From Candidatus Kapaibacterium sp. (GTDB lineage: Bacteria > Bacteroidota > Ignavibacteria > Kapaibacteriales > UBA7675), in the NCBI GenBank assembly GCA_028284775.1, contig JANQRB010000156.1:1-36488 (forward strand): a DNA stretch of 36,488 nucleotides, in the 5' to 3' direction. How positions within the stretch are numbered: the stretch's first letter is position 1; the number at the start of each line of letters is the position of its first letter. Below the pieces are notes generated by a model, which worked only from the letters and a program-made list of their open reading frames with translations, did not search any database and was not told where the DNA came from. Shown here piece after piece: positions 25,971-35,021 of this stretch. The position numbers and the translations under genes were made by a program.

Positions 25971-26103
25971 ATTGCCCGGACATTAAACCCTGATAGCGTT
26001 TGCCGCCGAATCGATCCGGCGGGATGTCGGCAGCAAGGCCGGTAGTCAATTCTCACACAGGCAGAAGAAGAACAGGATCCCTTCAAAAGCTATTGTCGAT
26101 GGC

Positions 26104-26778
26104 ATGATCCGCAATCAAAAATTCCTGACGATCCTGATTAATCTGATACTCATTTTCTACATGGTTCATTATTGCTATGGACTTTGGGGACTTAAACTCG
26201 TTAATGTTCACATACTACCCTTATGGCGCAATTCGGATTGGCTGGCTGCAAGCCGGATCCTGGAGTCGCAACCGTTAAAAAACACCGTGAGCCGTCTGAC
26301 GATTATCTCGGCGAAGGCCTGGCTGCACCTGAGCCGTCCTCTCAGCAAGCAGATCCTGGAGAGCATCGATTCGCAAGATGTAACATTTAGCAAAGCACAA
26401 ATCTTCAGCGGCTCTGTCGCGACATCGCTGCGCCGGGTCAGCGCTTCCCTGGAGGCCGACAGGCCGCGTCTGCAGCAGGCGCTGGATGCCTTTTTCGATG
26501 GGCTTGCGCCAAATGAACACTTTCTGATTGTCGAAAGACCGGAGTTCGCTGTCGATGCGGTCAGGATCGTAGCACGCTATCAACACGTCCTCGAGAATTT
26601 ACAAAGCGGCCTCGATTATGACGATGCGGAACTCAAAGAGACCGAGCAGTACGACGAAATGATCAGACGTATCGACGAGGAGAGAGAGCAACGCGCGAAG
26701 GAGTACCAATGGCTTATTGAGCGTCTATGGGGCGGCATGAAGCAAGGGCTGCGGTGGTTGTTGACCGATCGCAGTTAG
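26104..26778 (+). CDS. Single-TM protein with C-terminal coiled coil, function unknown
   Basis: A 224-aa protein I do not recognise. Residues about 8-30 (LTILINLILIFYMVHYCYGLWG) form one transmembrane helix or uncleaved signal anchor; the rest is soluble and largely helical. Residues about 165-208 are very rich in Glu/Asp/Arg ('ELKETEQYDEMIRRIDEERE') and look like a coiled coil, followed by a Trp-rich end ('WGGMKQGLRWLL'). No catalytic motif is seen. The start lacks a clear ribosome site, but no better start lies downstream within the helix. A terminator hairpin follows the stop, so it is probably transcribed alone or with the cargo gene 133 bases upstream. Confidence 0.65.
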   Translation: MIRNQKFLTILINLILIFYMVHYCYGLWGLKLVNVHILPLWRNSDWLAASRILESQPLKNTVSRLTIISAKAWLHLSRPLSKQILESIDSQDVTFSKAQIFSGSVATSLRRVSASLEADRPRLQQALDAFFDGLAPNEHFLIVERPEFAVDAVRIVARYQHVLENLQSGLDYDDAELKETEQYDEMIRRIDEEREQRAKEYQWLIERLWGGMKQGLRWLLTDRS

Positions 26779-26788
26779 CTGGGCGCTC

Positions 26789-26808
26789 AGGCCGGATACC
26801 GGCCTTTT
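26789..26808 (+). terminator. Rho-independent terminator
   Basis: AGGCCGG (26789-26795) pairs with CCGGCCT (26799-26805) around an ATA loop, followed by TTT. It starts 11 bases after the stop of the single-TM protein gene. Confidence 0.75.
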
Positions 26809-27050
26809 GGGGTATCGACACAATGGCCGGCCCTGGCTTATTAGGCCCGACAATACGTTACATCATCACCGGAGCCGGCAAATATCCAGTCGTCGTAGAA
26901 AGCTCCACTGAGTAGTTTTTCGGTAAGTTTTGCGTAGCGATACCGCCACACCAGCCATGTAAGTTGCAGGCGTCGAAAAGTCATGTCCGGGATGCGGTCC
27001 AACTCGTCTATGCCGCAGCCGGCTCAGAAGACCTAAGGGAGGATTCCACT

Positions 27051-30000
27051 ATGAAACGCCTATTGAGGCGGCGTATCGCGCTGCACTTTGCTCTACTGCT
27101 GCTGACGATTTCGTCGGCTAAAGGGCAGGAAGAAGGGCCCGTCATTGAAGTAATGGATCACCTTGGCGGCTTCGTTAACACAGCCGCGGTTGAGGATGGC
27201 CTGGCTCTTGTCGGCCAGGCGCAGACGATTTCGGCTTATAATGTGGCCGACGCGGAATTCGAAGCGGCCGGCTTCCTGATTATGGACTTCGAAGCGCAGG
27301 AACTGGCCATCGGCGATGGTTTTGCCGCCGCTCGCTACCAAAATCAAAATTTCGTCGATCTGATTGACATCAGTGATCCCGACAATCTCAGCCTCATTCG
27401 TCGCTTCGAAAGCGGACCTGACAATCATATGGTAATGGGCATCGCGGCCCAAGGTTCGCTGCTGCTGCTGGCCGACCACCTGATCGAGGATTTCGACCAG
27501 AAAGGCGAAGGACGTCTGCGCGTCTTTGACCTCAGTGATCCGAATGCCCCGAGCGAACTGGGATCGCTGGCTATCCAGGGCGCGCAGCGCATGGCCATCG
27601 ACGGCAGCCGTATCTTCCTGACCTCGGGCACCAATTTCAGCCGCCGCGAGCTGCAGGTTATCGACGTCGCCGATCCGGCCAATCCGAGTATTCTGGGGTC
27701 CCTGACAATGGGGCAGGTAGATGGTATCGCCGCCGCCGGCGATTTCGTGTATACGACCGGCTCCGATACCCGTCTGACGATCGTGGACGCGTCGAATCCT
27801 GCCAATCCCTTCCAGCGCTCGCAGACCGCCCTGGGTGACAATGGCTTCCTGGGCCTGGCCGTTGACGGCGACGTCGCCTATCTGGGAGCCTTCGGCGGCT
27901 TCTTTGAGCTTGTAGACGTCAGCAATCCCGATGCGCCGCAGCAGACCGCATCGATTAAAGCCAACGATTTCGGCATTACATCGATTCGGCTGTTCAGCTC
28001 CTCGCTAGGCACCACGGCGCTGATCGCCGACCAGTTCGCCAAACTGATCGATGTCTCCGATCCCGCCGCGCCAGCCGTTCAAAGTGAACTGCTCGAGCCA
28101 TGGGAGCCGCTGGGCATGGCCAGCGACGGCGAAAACATGTACCTCGGCGACGGCGACCGCGTGTATCATTTTGCGCTGCAGGAAGGCGCCACCGAATTTC
28201 GGAAGGTCTTCGATTGCGCGAACTGTCTGCTGCTGGCAGTTAACGGCCCGCGGGTCTATGCCGCCACGCGCGACAATGAAGTACTGGTCTTGGAGTCGAA
28301 CGGGGATACGCCACCGCAGGAACGCGGCCGCTATGCCGCAGGCGATCGCATCGCAAACATGAAGGTTGACGGCGACCGGCTTTACCTGCTTACGGGCCGG
28401 AACTTCAACCAGGACGGCAAGCTGGAGATCGTCGATGTCGCCGACGCCGCCAATCCCTCGCGGCTGGCACGCGTCGATCTGCCCGGGCGCGCCTTTGATG
28501 TTCACTTCGGCGATGCCTTGCCCAAGGTGATCTTTGTTTCTTTCGATAATGTCATCGAAGGCACGAAAGGCGTGTTGTCAATCGACGTCAGCACGGCGAG
28601 CGATCCTGACATAATCGCAACAATCCCTGCCGCCGAATCCCCGCTTGCTATCTGGCTGAGCGGCAAGACGCTGCTGGTGGGAGGCAGCGAAGAAAATCAA
28701 AGGCGCTGGTCCATCGAAGTCTTCGACGTCTCCGATCCGGCTGATCCGCTCCTCGTGGCGAGTACGGGTGACGATGATTCGCGTCTGGCCGATATTACCT
28801 ACGTCCATCCGACAATCGTCGCCACCTTCCCTGAATTCGGTATGCGTCGCTTCGAGCTACGCAAGATCAGCGGCGCCAAACGTGACGATAAGGGCGGTCC
28901 GGACCGCGTACTCGAGTCGGAGATCACCGAAGTGGCCAAGGAAGAGATCCCCTGCCCGCTCGATATGATTCCGGGTTCCACGAGCGCTACCATCTTCCCC
29001 ATTCCTACAGGAGACGACGATGAGCCGATTGTCCCAACGACGGCGACCATAGCGCCCTTCCTTTACTTAAACGGCGGCTTTTCGCATGAAGGCGAAAAGA
29101 GCCCTTCGAAAGGCCTGTTCTGTACATGTCTGGATACAATTCCCGGCAAGTTCGATCCCAATCGTCCGCCCGAGTTAACATTGGAAACATCCTTCCCGCC
29201 GGGCGGCCGCAAATGTATCCCTGATTCGACCGACGAGCTGATAATGGCGAACGCAAGGCTCATTACGAATATCGCGGACTCATGGGATGTTAAATCCATT
29301 AGCTTTCAATCCATCGGTCGCTTAAAGGAAAAGCTGGATGGCAAAACGGTCTTCTTTCCGATACTGAAAGTTCGCGGCAGGTCCGTTGCAGGCACGGTCA
29401 ACAGCAATGCCCAGGGCATCGTGCAAACGATAAGCTTCAGCATCAATGAAAAGATTGCGCCCGCTTCGGTGCTGCCCATGCAACTGGTGTATACCTTCAA
29501 ATTTCCGAGCAAAGTCTTCGACGGCCGCTTCATGCCCTGTCCCATCGGTGATTTCTTTCAGTTTAAGGTCAGCAGCCAGGTGACACTGGTAAGCGCCGAC
29601 CCGGAGAACAAACCGCCGGGCGTTAAAAATCCGCCCCAGGTATTCACCTCGCCCGAACATATTATTACCTGTGTGTTCAACGTTCTGGATCAGACGCCGC
29701 ATATCGCGATCCAGGAAGCGGTCGATAAGGTCGAAGGCAAGGGCGTCGGCGAACTGATTTTAGTGTGCCCGGGCGTATGGACAGAGCGGGTGCGTGTCGA
29801 TAAAACAGTTGCGATCGTCTCGGAAAACACCGATCCCAAGCTCCATGAAGTACGCGTCGCGGGCGGCACGCCATTTACGATTGCACAGGTAGGGGTCACG
29901 ATCCAGGGCTTCAGCTTTTTCGGCGGTTTGCAAAACAAAGCTATCGAGCTCGCGCAGCCGCTCGGCCTGTTGCCCGCGCGCATGACTGTCAGTAACAACA

Positions 30001-31901
30001 CTTTCCGCGACTTCGCGGTCGCGGTAGACCTGGCGGGCTTCGATCTCAATATTGAGGAAAACGAGTTTAACAACAACGGCACCGCGATTCGCATTAACCC
30101 CGGCGGTCAAAAAGTCAAAATTAAGAACAATGGAATTTTCGTACCTAAAGGCGCGGGCGGCGGACGCTTCAACAAAGGAATGGAGCTGCGCAAACTCATC
30201 GACTCCGAAGTCACCGACAACAAGGTGCAGGGCTCGGACCGCGACCTGAATGTTGGAATCGAAGCAGTTAATACCAAAACGAGCAGATTCACAAACAACA
30301 TTGTTTCGGAAGGGCGCGTCGGCATTCAGCTTACGGGATCGCGCAACAATCTGCTGTTCGAAAATGCGGTTTCCGGTCACAAGATCGGCATCTTTCTGGA
30401 GAACAACTCAAACGACAACAGAGTATCCTTCAATACCGTTACGGGAGTAGCGAACGACGGTACGGCGCCGACGGGCGCGGGCGCGGTGATTCACAACAGC
30501 TCGGATGTCTTACTGGAATTCAACAATTTATTTTTCACGACATTCGGCGTCGACGTGTTTAAGTCGGACAAAGTCAAGGTCCAGTTTAATCAAATCATCA
30601 AAGCGAATTTTGTCGGGGTTAACGGAGTGCTCAGCAATGTCGTGACGCAGGGCAACGACTATCTGAACAATGGCCGCGACGAATCGATTAAGGCGACACG
30701 ACGGCAGCGCGATGTCGTGTTTGCCGTCGACGGCAATGGCTTTGGCGGTTTGTTCCTCGAAGGCTGCACCGGCATCGCGTATGGCAATCGCTTTGATAAC
30801 GACAGTCTGGACAACATCCGCTGCAGCGACGGCACGGAGCTGGTCGTGCGCCATAATATTTTCGAACGGCCGGCGCGTTTCGGCCTGACGAATGACGACG
30901 AATCGATTCTGATCGACGCCCGCGGCAACTGGTGGGGCGATGCAAGCGGACCCGGCGGAGAAGGCCCCGGTAGCGGCACGGCGGTAGGGCTGAATGTCGA
31001 CTTTAGCGATTTCCTCGATGAAGCGATCTCGCTCGTGGCGGCAGCCGAAACCGATACGGCCTTTGTAGCGGCGGGAACGAGCGCGAGCATTTCTTTCTAT
31101 TTCCAGAACTGGGAGCGGATCGGTGATAATGTTAATCTCAGCATCAGCGATGAGCAGGGCTGGATCACCGGAGCGACCAATACGAGCGCGACACTGGATT
31201 CATTGGGAGCCGGGCACGCTGTTGAATTTATCGTCCCAAACGACGGCTCGGAAACGCAGGGCAATGCGCTGCGCGTACAAGCCAGGTCGGCCGGGGATGC
31301 GGAACAGTTCGACGAAGCGCAGGTACATCTGGTCGGCTATACGCCCGCTCTCAGCTCGCTTTTTGTTTTGCCGGATACGGTACCGCTGTTGCCGGGCGAG
31401 TTGTTCCCCTTTGATGTTATCGCTCTGGATCAGCACACAAAAGAAATTGACCCCGGTATTGTTAACTGGACTGCGCAGGGCGGCGCTATCGACGATGAAG
31501 GAGTCTTCACCGCCGGTGCCGAGCTCGGCGTCTTTCCCGTGACGGCGCAGCTCGAAGGCGGTCTGGAAGCGCGCGGTTTCGTCGAAATTGTCGATGCCGT
31601 GGTATCTGTATCTGAAGCGTTCAGGGAAGAGGGCTTAAGGGGCAGTGTTCATTCATTTGCCTATCCCAATCCTTTCAGCAACGAGACGAACATTCGCTTT
31701 AGCCTTAAACAGCGCGGACATGTGCTCATTTCAATCAGCGATGCTCTTGGGCGCGTTGTCGCGACGCTGACCGACCAGACCCTGGCGGCGGGTAGTTATG
31801 CTGTTCGATGGAAGGCGGCCGGCTTTAACAGCGGATCCTATTTCTATCGCATTTCAACCGACGACTATACGGAAAGCAGGCAGATTCTACTGGCGAGGTA
31901 G
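27051..31901 (+). CDS. Giant T9SS cargo protein: LVIVD repeats, right-handed beta-helix, Ig-like region and sorting domain
   Basis: A 1616-aa secreted protein. The ATG at 27051 has GGAGG eight bases upstream and gives the signal peptide 'RIALHFALLLLTISSAKGQE'; the frame is open 29 codons further upstream without signal-like content. Residues about 90-580 contain at least eight LVIVD-type propeller repeats ('LQVIDVADPANPSILGSL', 'FELVDVSNPDAPQQTAS', 'LEIVDVADAANPSRLAR'). Residues about 880-1300 form a parallel beta-helix: a pectinesterase-like entry ('HIAIQEAVDKVEGKGVGEL'), many N-rich PbH1 turns ('VGIQLTGSRNNLLFENAVSG') and the typical closing motif 'ARGNWWGDASGPGG'. An Ig-like segment precedes the C-terminal T9SS sorting domain ('FAYPNPFSNETNIRF', 'ISDALGRVVATL', 'GSYFYRIST'). 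Likely a surface adhesin or glycan-binding or -cleaving protein; no catalytic site can be named. Confidence 0.9.
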   Translation: MKRLLRRRIALHFALLLLTISSAKGQEEGPVIEVMDHLGGFVNTAAVEDGLALVGQAQTISAYNVADAEFEAAGFLIMDFEAQELAIGDGFAAARYQNQNFVDLIDISDPDNLSLIRRFESGPDNHMVMGIAAQGSLLLLADHLIEDFDQKGEGRLRVFDLSDPNAPSELGSLAIQGAQRMAIDGSRIFLTSGTNFSRRELQVIDVADPANPSILGSLTMGQVDGIAAAGDFVYTTGSDTRLTIVDASNPANPFQRSQTALGDNGFLGLAVDGDVAYLGAFGGFFELVDVSNPDAPQQTASIKANDFGITSIRLFSSSLGTTALIADQFAKLIDVSDPAAPAVQSELLEPWEPLGMASDGENMYLGDGDRVYHFALQEGATEFRKVFDCANCLLLAVNGPRVYAATRDNEVLVLESNGDTPPQERGRYAAGDRIANMKVDGDRLYLLTGRNFNQDGKLEIVDVADAANPSRLARVDLPGRAFDVHFGDALPKVIFVSFDNVIEGTKGVLSIDVSTASDPDIIATIPAAESPLAIWLSGKTLLVGGSEENQRRWSIEVFDVSDPADPLLVASTGDDDSRLADITYVHPTIVATFPEFGMRRFELRKISGAKRDDKGGPDRVLESEITEVAKEEIPCPLDMIPGSTSATIFPIPTGDDDEPIVPTTATIAPFLYLNGGFSHEGEKSPSKGLFCTCLDTIPGKFDPNRPPELTLETSFPPGGRKCIPDSTDELIMANARLITNIADSWDVKSISFQSIGRLKEKLDGKTVFFPILKVRGRSVAGTVNSNAQGIVQTISFSINEKIAPASVLPMQLVYTFKFPSKVFDGRFMPCPIGDFFQFKVSSQVTLVSADPENKPPGVKNPPQVFTSPEHIITCVFNVLDQTPHIAIQEAVDKVEGKGVGELILVCPGVWTERVRVDKTVAIVSENTDPKLHEVRVAGGTPFTIAQVGVTIQGFSFFGGLQNKAIELAQPLGLLPARMTVSNNTFRDFAVAVDLAGFDLNIEENEFNNNGTAIRINPGGQKVKIKNNGIFVPKGAGGGRFNKGMELRKLIDSEVTDNKVQGSDRDLNVGIEAVNTKTSRFTNNIVSEGRVGIQLTGSRNNLLFENAVSGHKIGIFLENNSNDNRVSFNTVTGVANDGTAPTGAGAVIHNSSDVLLEFNNLFFTTFGVDVFKSDKVKVQFNQIIKANFVGVNGVLSNVVTQGNDYLNNGRDESIKATRRQRDVVFAVDGNGFGGLFLEGCTGIAYGNRFDNDSLDNIRCSDGTELVVRHNIFERPARFGLTNDDESILIDARGNWWGDASGPGGEGPGSGTAVGLNVDFSDFLDEAISLVAAAETDTAFVAAGTSASISFYFQNWERIGDNVNLSISDEQGWITGATNTSATLDSLGAGHAVEFIVPNDGSETQGNALRVQARSAGDAEQFDEAQVHLVGYTPALSSLFVLPDTVPLLPGELFPFDVIALDQHTKEIDPGIVNWTAQGGAIDDEGVFTAGAELGVFPVTAQLEGGLEARGFVEIVDAVVSVSEAFREEGLRGSVHSFAYPNPFSNETNIRFSLKQRGHVLISISDALGRVVATLTDQTLAAGSYAVRWKAAGFNSGSYFYRISTDDYTESRQILLAR

Positions 31902-31929
31902 CGTCTGCTGATGTGGACTCCTCCTAATA

Positions 31930-31953
31930 AGCGGCGCGCTCAGGCGCGCCGCT
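31930..31953. terminator. Bidirectional terminator-like hairpin between convergent genes
   Basis: AGCGGCGCGC (31930-31939) pairs perfectly with GCGCGCCGCT (31944-31953) over a TCAG loop, 28 bases after the giant cargo gene's stop and before the convergent glycosyltransferase. The T-rich tail (ACTTTTC) is several bases away. Confidence 0.65.
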
Positions 31954-32085
31954 GTTAGGAACTTTTCAGTTATTGACGCCACGGATGATCACCATGAATC
32001 AATGTGAGCAGTCGTTGCTTGCAGAGCGTATTATGTCGGTCGGGTCTGAAAACAAAACACGACTGTCCGCCGCGACAGAGCAGGC

Positions 32086-32856
32086 TCAGCGCGTTTCCAC
32101 CGGCGACGAGGCTCTGGGCTGATACATCGCAAACCTGGCCATACCGGTCCGCTGCAGGAAGTGGCGCAGCGAGACTTTCAGGACTCCCAGGCCGTAGGTA
32201 ACGCTGCGGGAGAAGGAAATCGAGGAGGCTTCTTCGAAGTATTTCGTCGGGCAGGTGATTTCACATATCAGGTGGCCCGCCATCAGGATTTGCGACAACA
32301 TTTCATTGTCGAAGACGAAGTCGTCTGAATTGTCGGCGAAGTTAATATCGAGCAGAACCTTGCGGCTGAATGCGCGATATCCGGTGTGATATTCCGACAG
32401 TTTTTCGCCCTGCAGCAGATTCTGCACCAGGGTCAGCAATCTGTTGGCGATATACTTGTAGACAGGCATTCCACCCCGTAAAGCGCCTTTACCCAGGATA
32501 CGCGAGCCGAGCACGACGGGGTACAGGTCATTGGCAATGACGGAAGCCATGGCATGGATCAGTTTTGGAGTGTACTGATAATCAGGATGCAGCATAATCA
32601 CTATATCGGCGCCGAGAGCCAGCGCCTTGTCGTAACAGCTTTTCTGGTTGCCGCCATAACCCTTGTTTTTTTCGTGGCGTATGATGTGCTTCAGGCCGAG
32701 CCGGCGGCCGACCTCAACGGTGGCATCGTCGCTGGCATCGTCCACAAGCACCACTTCGTCGACAATGTCGGTCGGAATTTCGCGGTAGGTCGGCTCCAGC
32801 GTCGATGCGGCGTTATAGGCGGGCAGCACGATGACGATTTTTTTTCCGTTCAACAT
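32086..32856 (-). CDS. GT2-family glycosyltransferase (polyprenyl-phosphate sugar synthase-like)
   Basis: A 256-aa soluble or peripheral glycosyltransferase of the GT-A fold, close to dolichol-phosphate-mannose-synthase-type enzymes, which charge a lipid carrier from a nucleotide sugar. The opening 'KIVIVLPAYNAASTLEPTYR' and 'DEVVLVDDASDDATVEVGRR' bind the nucleotide. 'HEKNKGYGGNQKSCYDKALA' is the next family motif. The metal region reads IVIMLHPDYQYTP, where most relatives have D-x-D, so metal binding may differ. 'SEYHTGYRAFSRKVL' matches the acceptor region. No transmembrane helix is present. It starts seven bases after the stop of the upstream membrane protein gene, whose last codons contain its AGGA ribosome site, so translation is probably coupled. 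The sugar is unknown. Confidence 0.9.
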   Translation of the reverse strand: MLNGKKIVIVLPAYNAASTLEPTYREIPTDIVDEVVLVDDASDDATVEVGRRLGLKHIIRHEKNKGYGGNQKSCYDKALALGADIVIMLHPDYQYTPKLIHAMASVIANDLYPVVLGSRILGKGALRGGMPVYKYIANRLLTLVQNLLQGEKLSEYHTGYRAFSRKVLLDINFADNSDDFVFDNEMLSQILMAGHLICEITCPTKYFEEASSISFSRSVTYGLGVLKVSLRHFLQRTGMARFAMYQPRASSPVETR

Positions 32857-32863
32857 TCCTGGC

Positions 32864-34384
32864 TCATTCCACTACTTCAAGTTTATCGGAAGATTGATTG
32901 TAGGAGATGACCTTGCAGTCCGCAGCCCCGGTCTTACCGTCATGGGTCTGGCCTTCATGGTCCACGATGAGGACTTCGATGTCGTCCCTGCCGCTCAGCT
33001 GCTTGACGCGTTTTTCGCCGTATTGCAGGGGGCCGAAATAACTCATTTCAAACACCGAATAGAGCACCCTGTCCGGCGGCGGATTGCGCAGCAGCAAACA
33101 GGCGTCCGGCGGCAGCGTGCGGACCTGTGCCAGGGCGAAGTCGAGGATCGCCGTGGCGCGCCGGCCGTTTTCGAGCATAAGACTTGTTTTGGATTGGATG
33201 GCGAAAATATGGCTGGCAAAAAGCAGCGCGAGCAAGGCCGGCAGGATATAACGGCCGCCGAAGGTCCCTTGCAGTCGCTGCAGAAGAGCGCCGGCCGCCG
33301 CGCCGGCCAGCAGACTGAAATAGGGCATGCTGCTGTAGCTGTAGAGCTCGCTGACATGACGCATCATTGCCATCGGGAACATCGCCAGCAGGGCGCAGAC
33401 CGCCGCAACGAATGCAATGCGGCGCTGTCGCGGCTCCATTAGGGCGATGCCGGCGGCAATGATTGCCACCACGGCGAGCGCCGGCAGGACTACAAGCGCC
33501 ATGTCGAGTAGACTCCCCGACTTAAGCACGCTAAAGACCGATACGCTGGAAAGCGGGCTGCTTAAGGCAAAGCCGAGCATCGCAACATTCGTGGGCAGGT
33601 TGGCGCCGAAACTCACGCCGTAATTGTGGTCTTCGCCCATGCTGGGCAGAAAAGCGCCGATCACGAGGGATCGATACAGGAGATAGGCCAGTCCCGTCAG
33701 TACGAAGGGGCTGAGATCGATCAGCAGGGGGCGCAGGAAGCCAGGCCGACCCGCCCGACGCTCGTCCATCTTCTTCAGCGCAACGATCAATGCGATGATG
33801 ACAAAGCTGATCACGGCGCTCTCCTTGGACAATAGGGCGATGCTGAGAGCGAACACACTGAGAAGGATGTCGCGTCTGCTGCCGCTGCCGCTCCAATGGT
33901 AGCGCCAGGCCAGGAGCACCCCGAGGAAACCGAAGAGCGTCGCCGCGAGATGCGAATACTGGTCATTGCTGTGAACCGCCAGCACCACCGTCTGCGAAGC
34001 GAGCATCCAGAGTGAGGCCAACACGGCCTGTGTCCGACTGAACTTCAGCAGCGCGGCGGCCCTGAAGACTGCTGTCGCGAGGGCGATATGCAGGGCGATG
34101 TGAATGACGTGCAGCAGGATCGGATCCGGGCCGCTGATACTTTCGATCAGTGTGGAGAATAAACCCTGCAGCGGGCGGAAAAACCAGGTGCCATCGATGG
34201 GGTTGGCGAAGTAAAACCAGATCCTGGCGGCGGGATCGCTGTGCAGCAGGATAAAATCATCGCCGGTGTATTCGATCGTGATGCCCGCGGCGAAGATGAG
34301 CGATCCCAGGAGAAACAGACCAAAGGGCCAATATCCGGCGAATCGGTTCGCGAGAACCGCGCCATCGTGTTTTGATGCCTTCAT
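32864..34384 (-). CDS. Polytopic membrane protein, possible GT-C-type glycosyltransferase
   Basis: A 506-aa integral membrane protein with about ten hydrophobic helices, first in residues about 15-35 ('YWPFGLFLLGSLIFAAGITI') and last near 400 ('YILPALLALLFASHIFA'). Just after the first helix is 'EYTGDDFILLHSDPAAR', an acidic pair in the first extracytoplasmic loop as in GT-C enzymes (PMT/ArnT type), which transfer sugars from lipid carriers. The C-terminal ~100 residues are soluble ('SLMLENGRRATAILDFALAQ', 'LLLRNPPPDRVLYSVFEMSY'). It overlaps no gene and is followed after seven bases by the GT2 gene, supporting a pathway in which GT2 makes the lipid-linked sugar and this protein uses it. I chose the ATG at 34384; an in-frame TTG at 34423 is the alternative. 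The GT-C assignment is inference. Confidence 0.75.
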   Translation of the reverse strand: MKASKHDGAVLANRFAGYWPFGLFLLGSLIFAAGITIEYTGDDFILLHSDPAARIWFYFANPIDGTWFFRPLQGLFSTLIESISGPDPILLHVIHIALHIALATAVFRAAALLKFSRTQAVLASLWMLASQTVVLAVHSNDQYSHLAATLFGFLGVLLAWRYHWSGSGSRRDILLSVFALSIALLSKESAVISFVIIALIVALKKMDERRAGRPGFLRPLLIDLSPFVLTGLAYLLYRSLVIGAFLPSMGEDHNYGVSFGANLPTNVAMLGFALSSPLSSVSVFSVLKSGSLLDMALVVLPALAVVAIIAAGIALMEPRQRRIAFVAAVCALLAMFPMAMMRHVSELYSYSSMPYFSLLAGAAAGALLQRLQGTFGGRYILPALLALLFASHIFAIQSKTSLMLENGRRATAILDFALAQVRTLPPDACLLLRNPPPDRVLYSVFEMSYFGPLQYGEKRVKQLSGRDDIEVLIVDHEGQTHDGKTGAADCKVISYNQSSDKLEVVE

Positions 34385-35021
34385 ATCACTACCGCACAAC
34401 CTTGTTTCCTCTGCAGCGCTCAAGCCGGATGGGGATCTACCTGAATGACTCTAGCTGTTGTTTACCGCAAGCAAAGCACGCAATTTACAAGGAATGCGGG
34501 AGATATAATAAGAAAATAGCCCTGACACAACTTCATTGTCCGCGGCCGACAGAGGCGTATGGCCTGTAGATTTATCGCTCACGAAAGCTGCCGCCGTCAC
34601 AGTGAAAACATCTGGCGCCCGGGTGATTTAAATCACCACGGTCCCATGGGCTCTACGCTTGCGATCGCAAATAACAAAATACAGAGGCGTGTACTCGACA
34701 GTGGCTATTTGTAGGCGTTGTTAGTATATTCAGCAATCAAAATCTGACGATTGCAAAACCGGGCTGTGCTTTAACACGCCAAAATTTGGCCGGTGTTCAC
34801 CAGTTCGAAAGGGCTGTTACGTAGATCCTGAGAATGATCGACCGCACCGGTCTGCGCCATATACCTGTGTATGCCTAGCCACAAATTAGTACACAGTCTT
34901 AGCGCCAATTCGGGTACCGTACTGTACTCTTTTGCGGCTAATGACTTTTTTAGCTTGAAGATTGCCGGACTCGGCAACACGCCAGCCTCTGCGGAGTGCT
35001 CAGGTGAACAAGGACTTCTGC
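34385..35021. other. Divergent intergenic region with palindromes
   Basis: More than 600 bases separate the membrane protein gene from the sensor gene. It contains the perfect 16-bp palindrome at 34622-34637 and a hairpin at 34773-34797 built of AACAC/GTGTT outer and GCCAAA/TTTGGC inner arms with a two-base bulge. TATATTCA at 34727-34734 could be a -7 box. No gene is supported in the short frames seen here. Confidence 0.45.
34622..34637. promoter_or_regulatory. Perfect palindrome GGTGATTTAAATCACC, CRP/FNR-type candidate site
   Basis: The 16 bases equal their own reverse complement. They contain GTGA-N6-TCAC, the core of CRP sites, and TGA-N6-TCA, shared by the CRP/FNR/FixK superfamily. It lies 237 bases before the membrane protein start and 385 before the sensor start, so it could serve either gene. 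No CRP/FNR gene is in the window. Confidence 0.5.
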
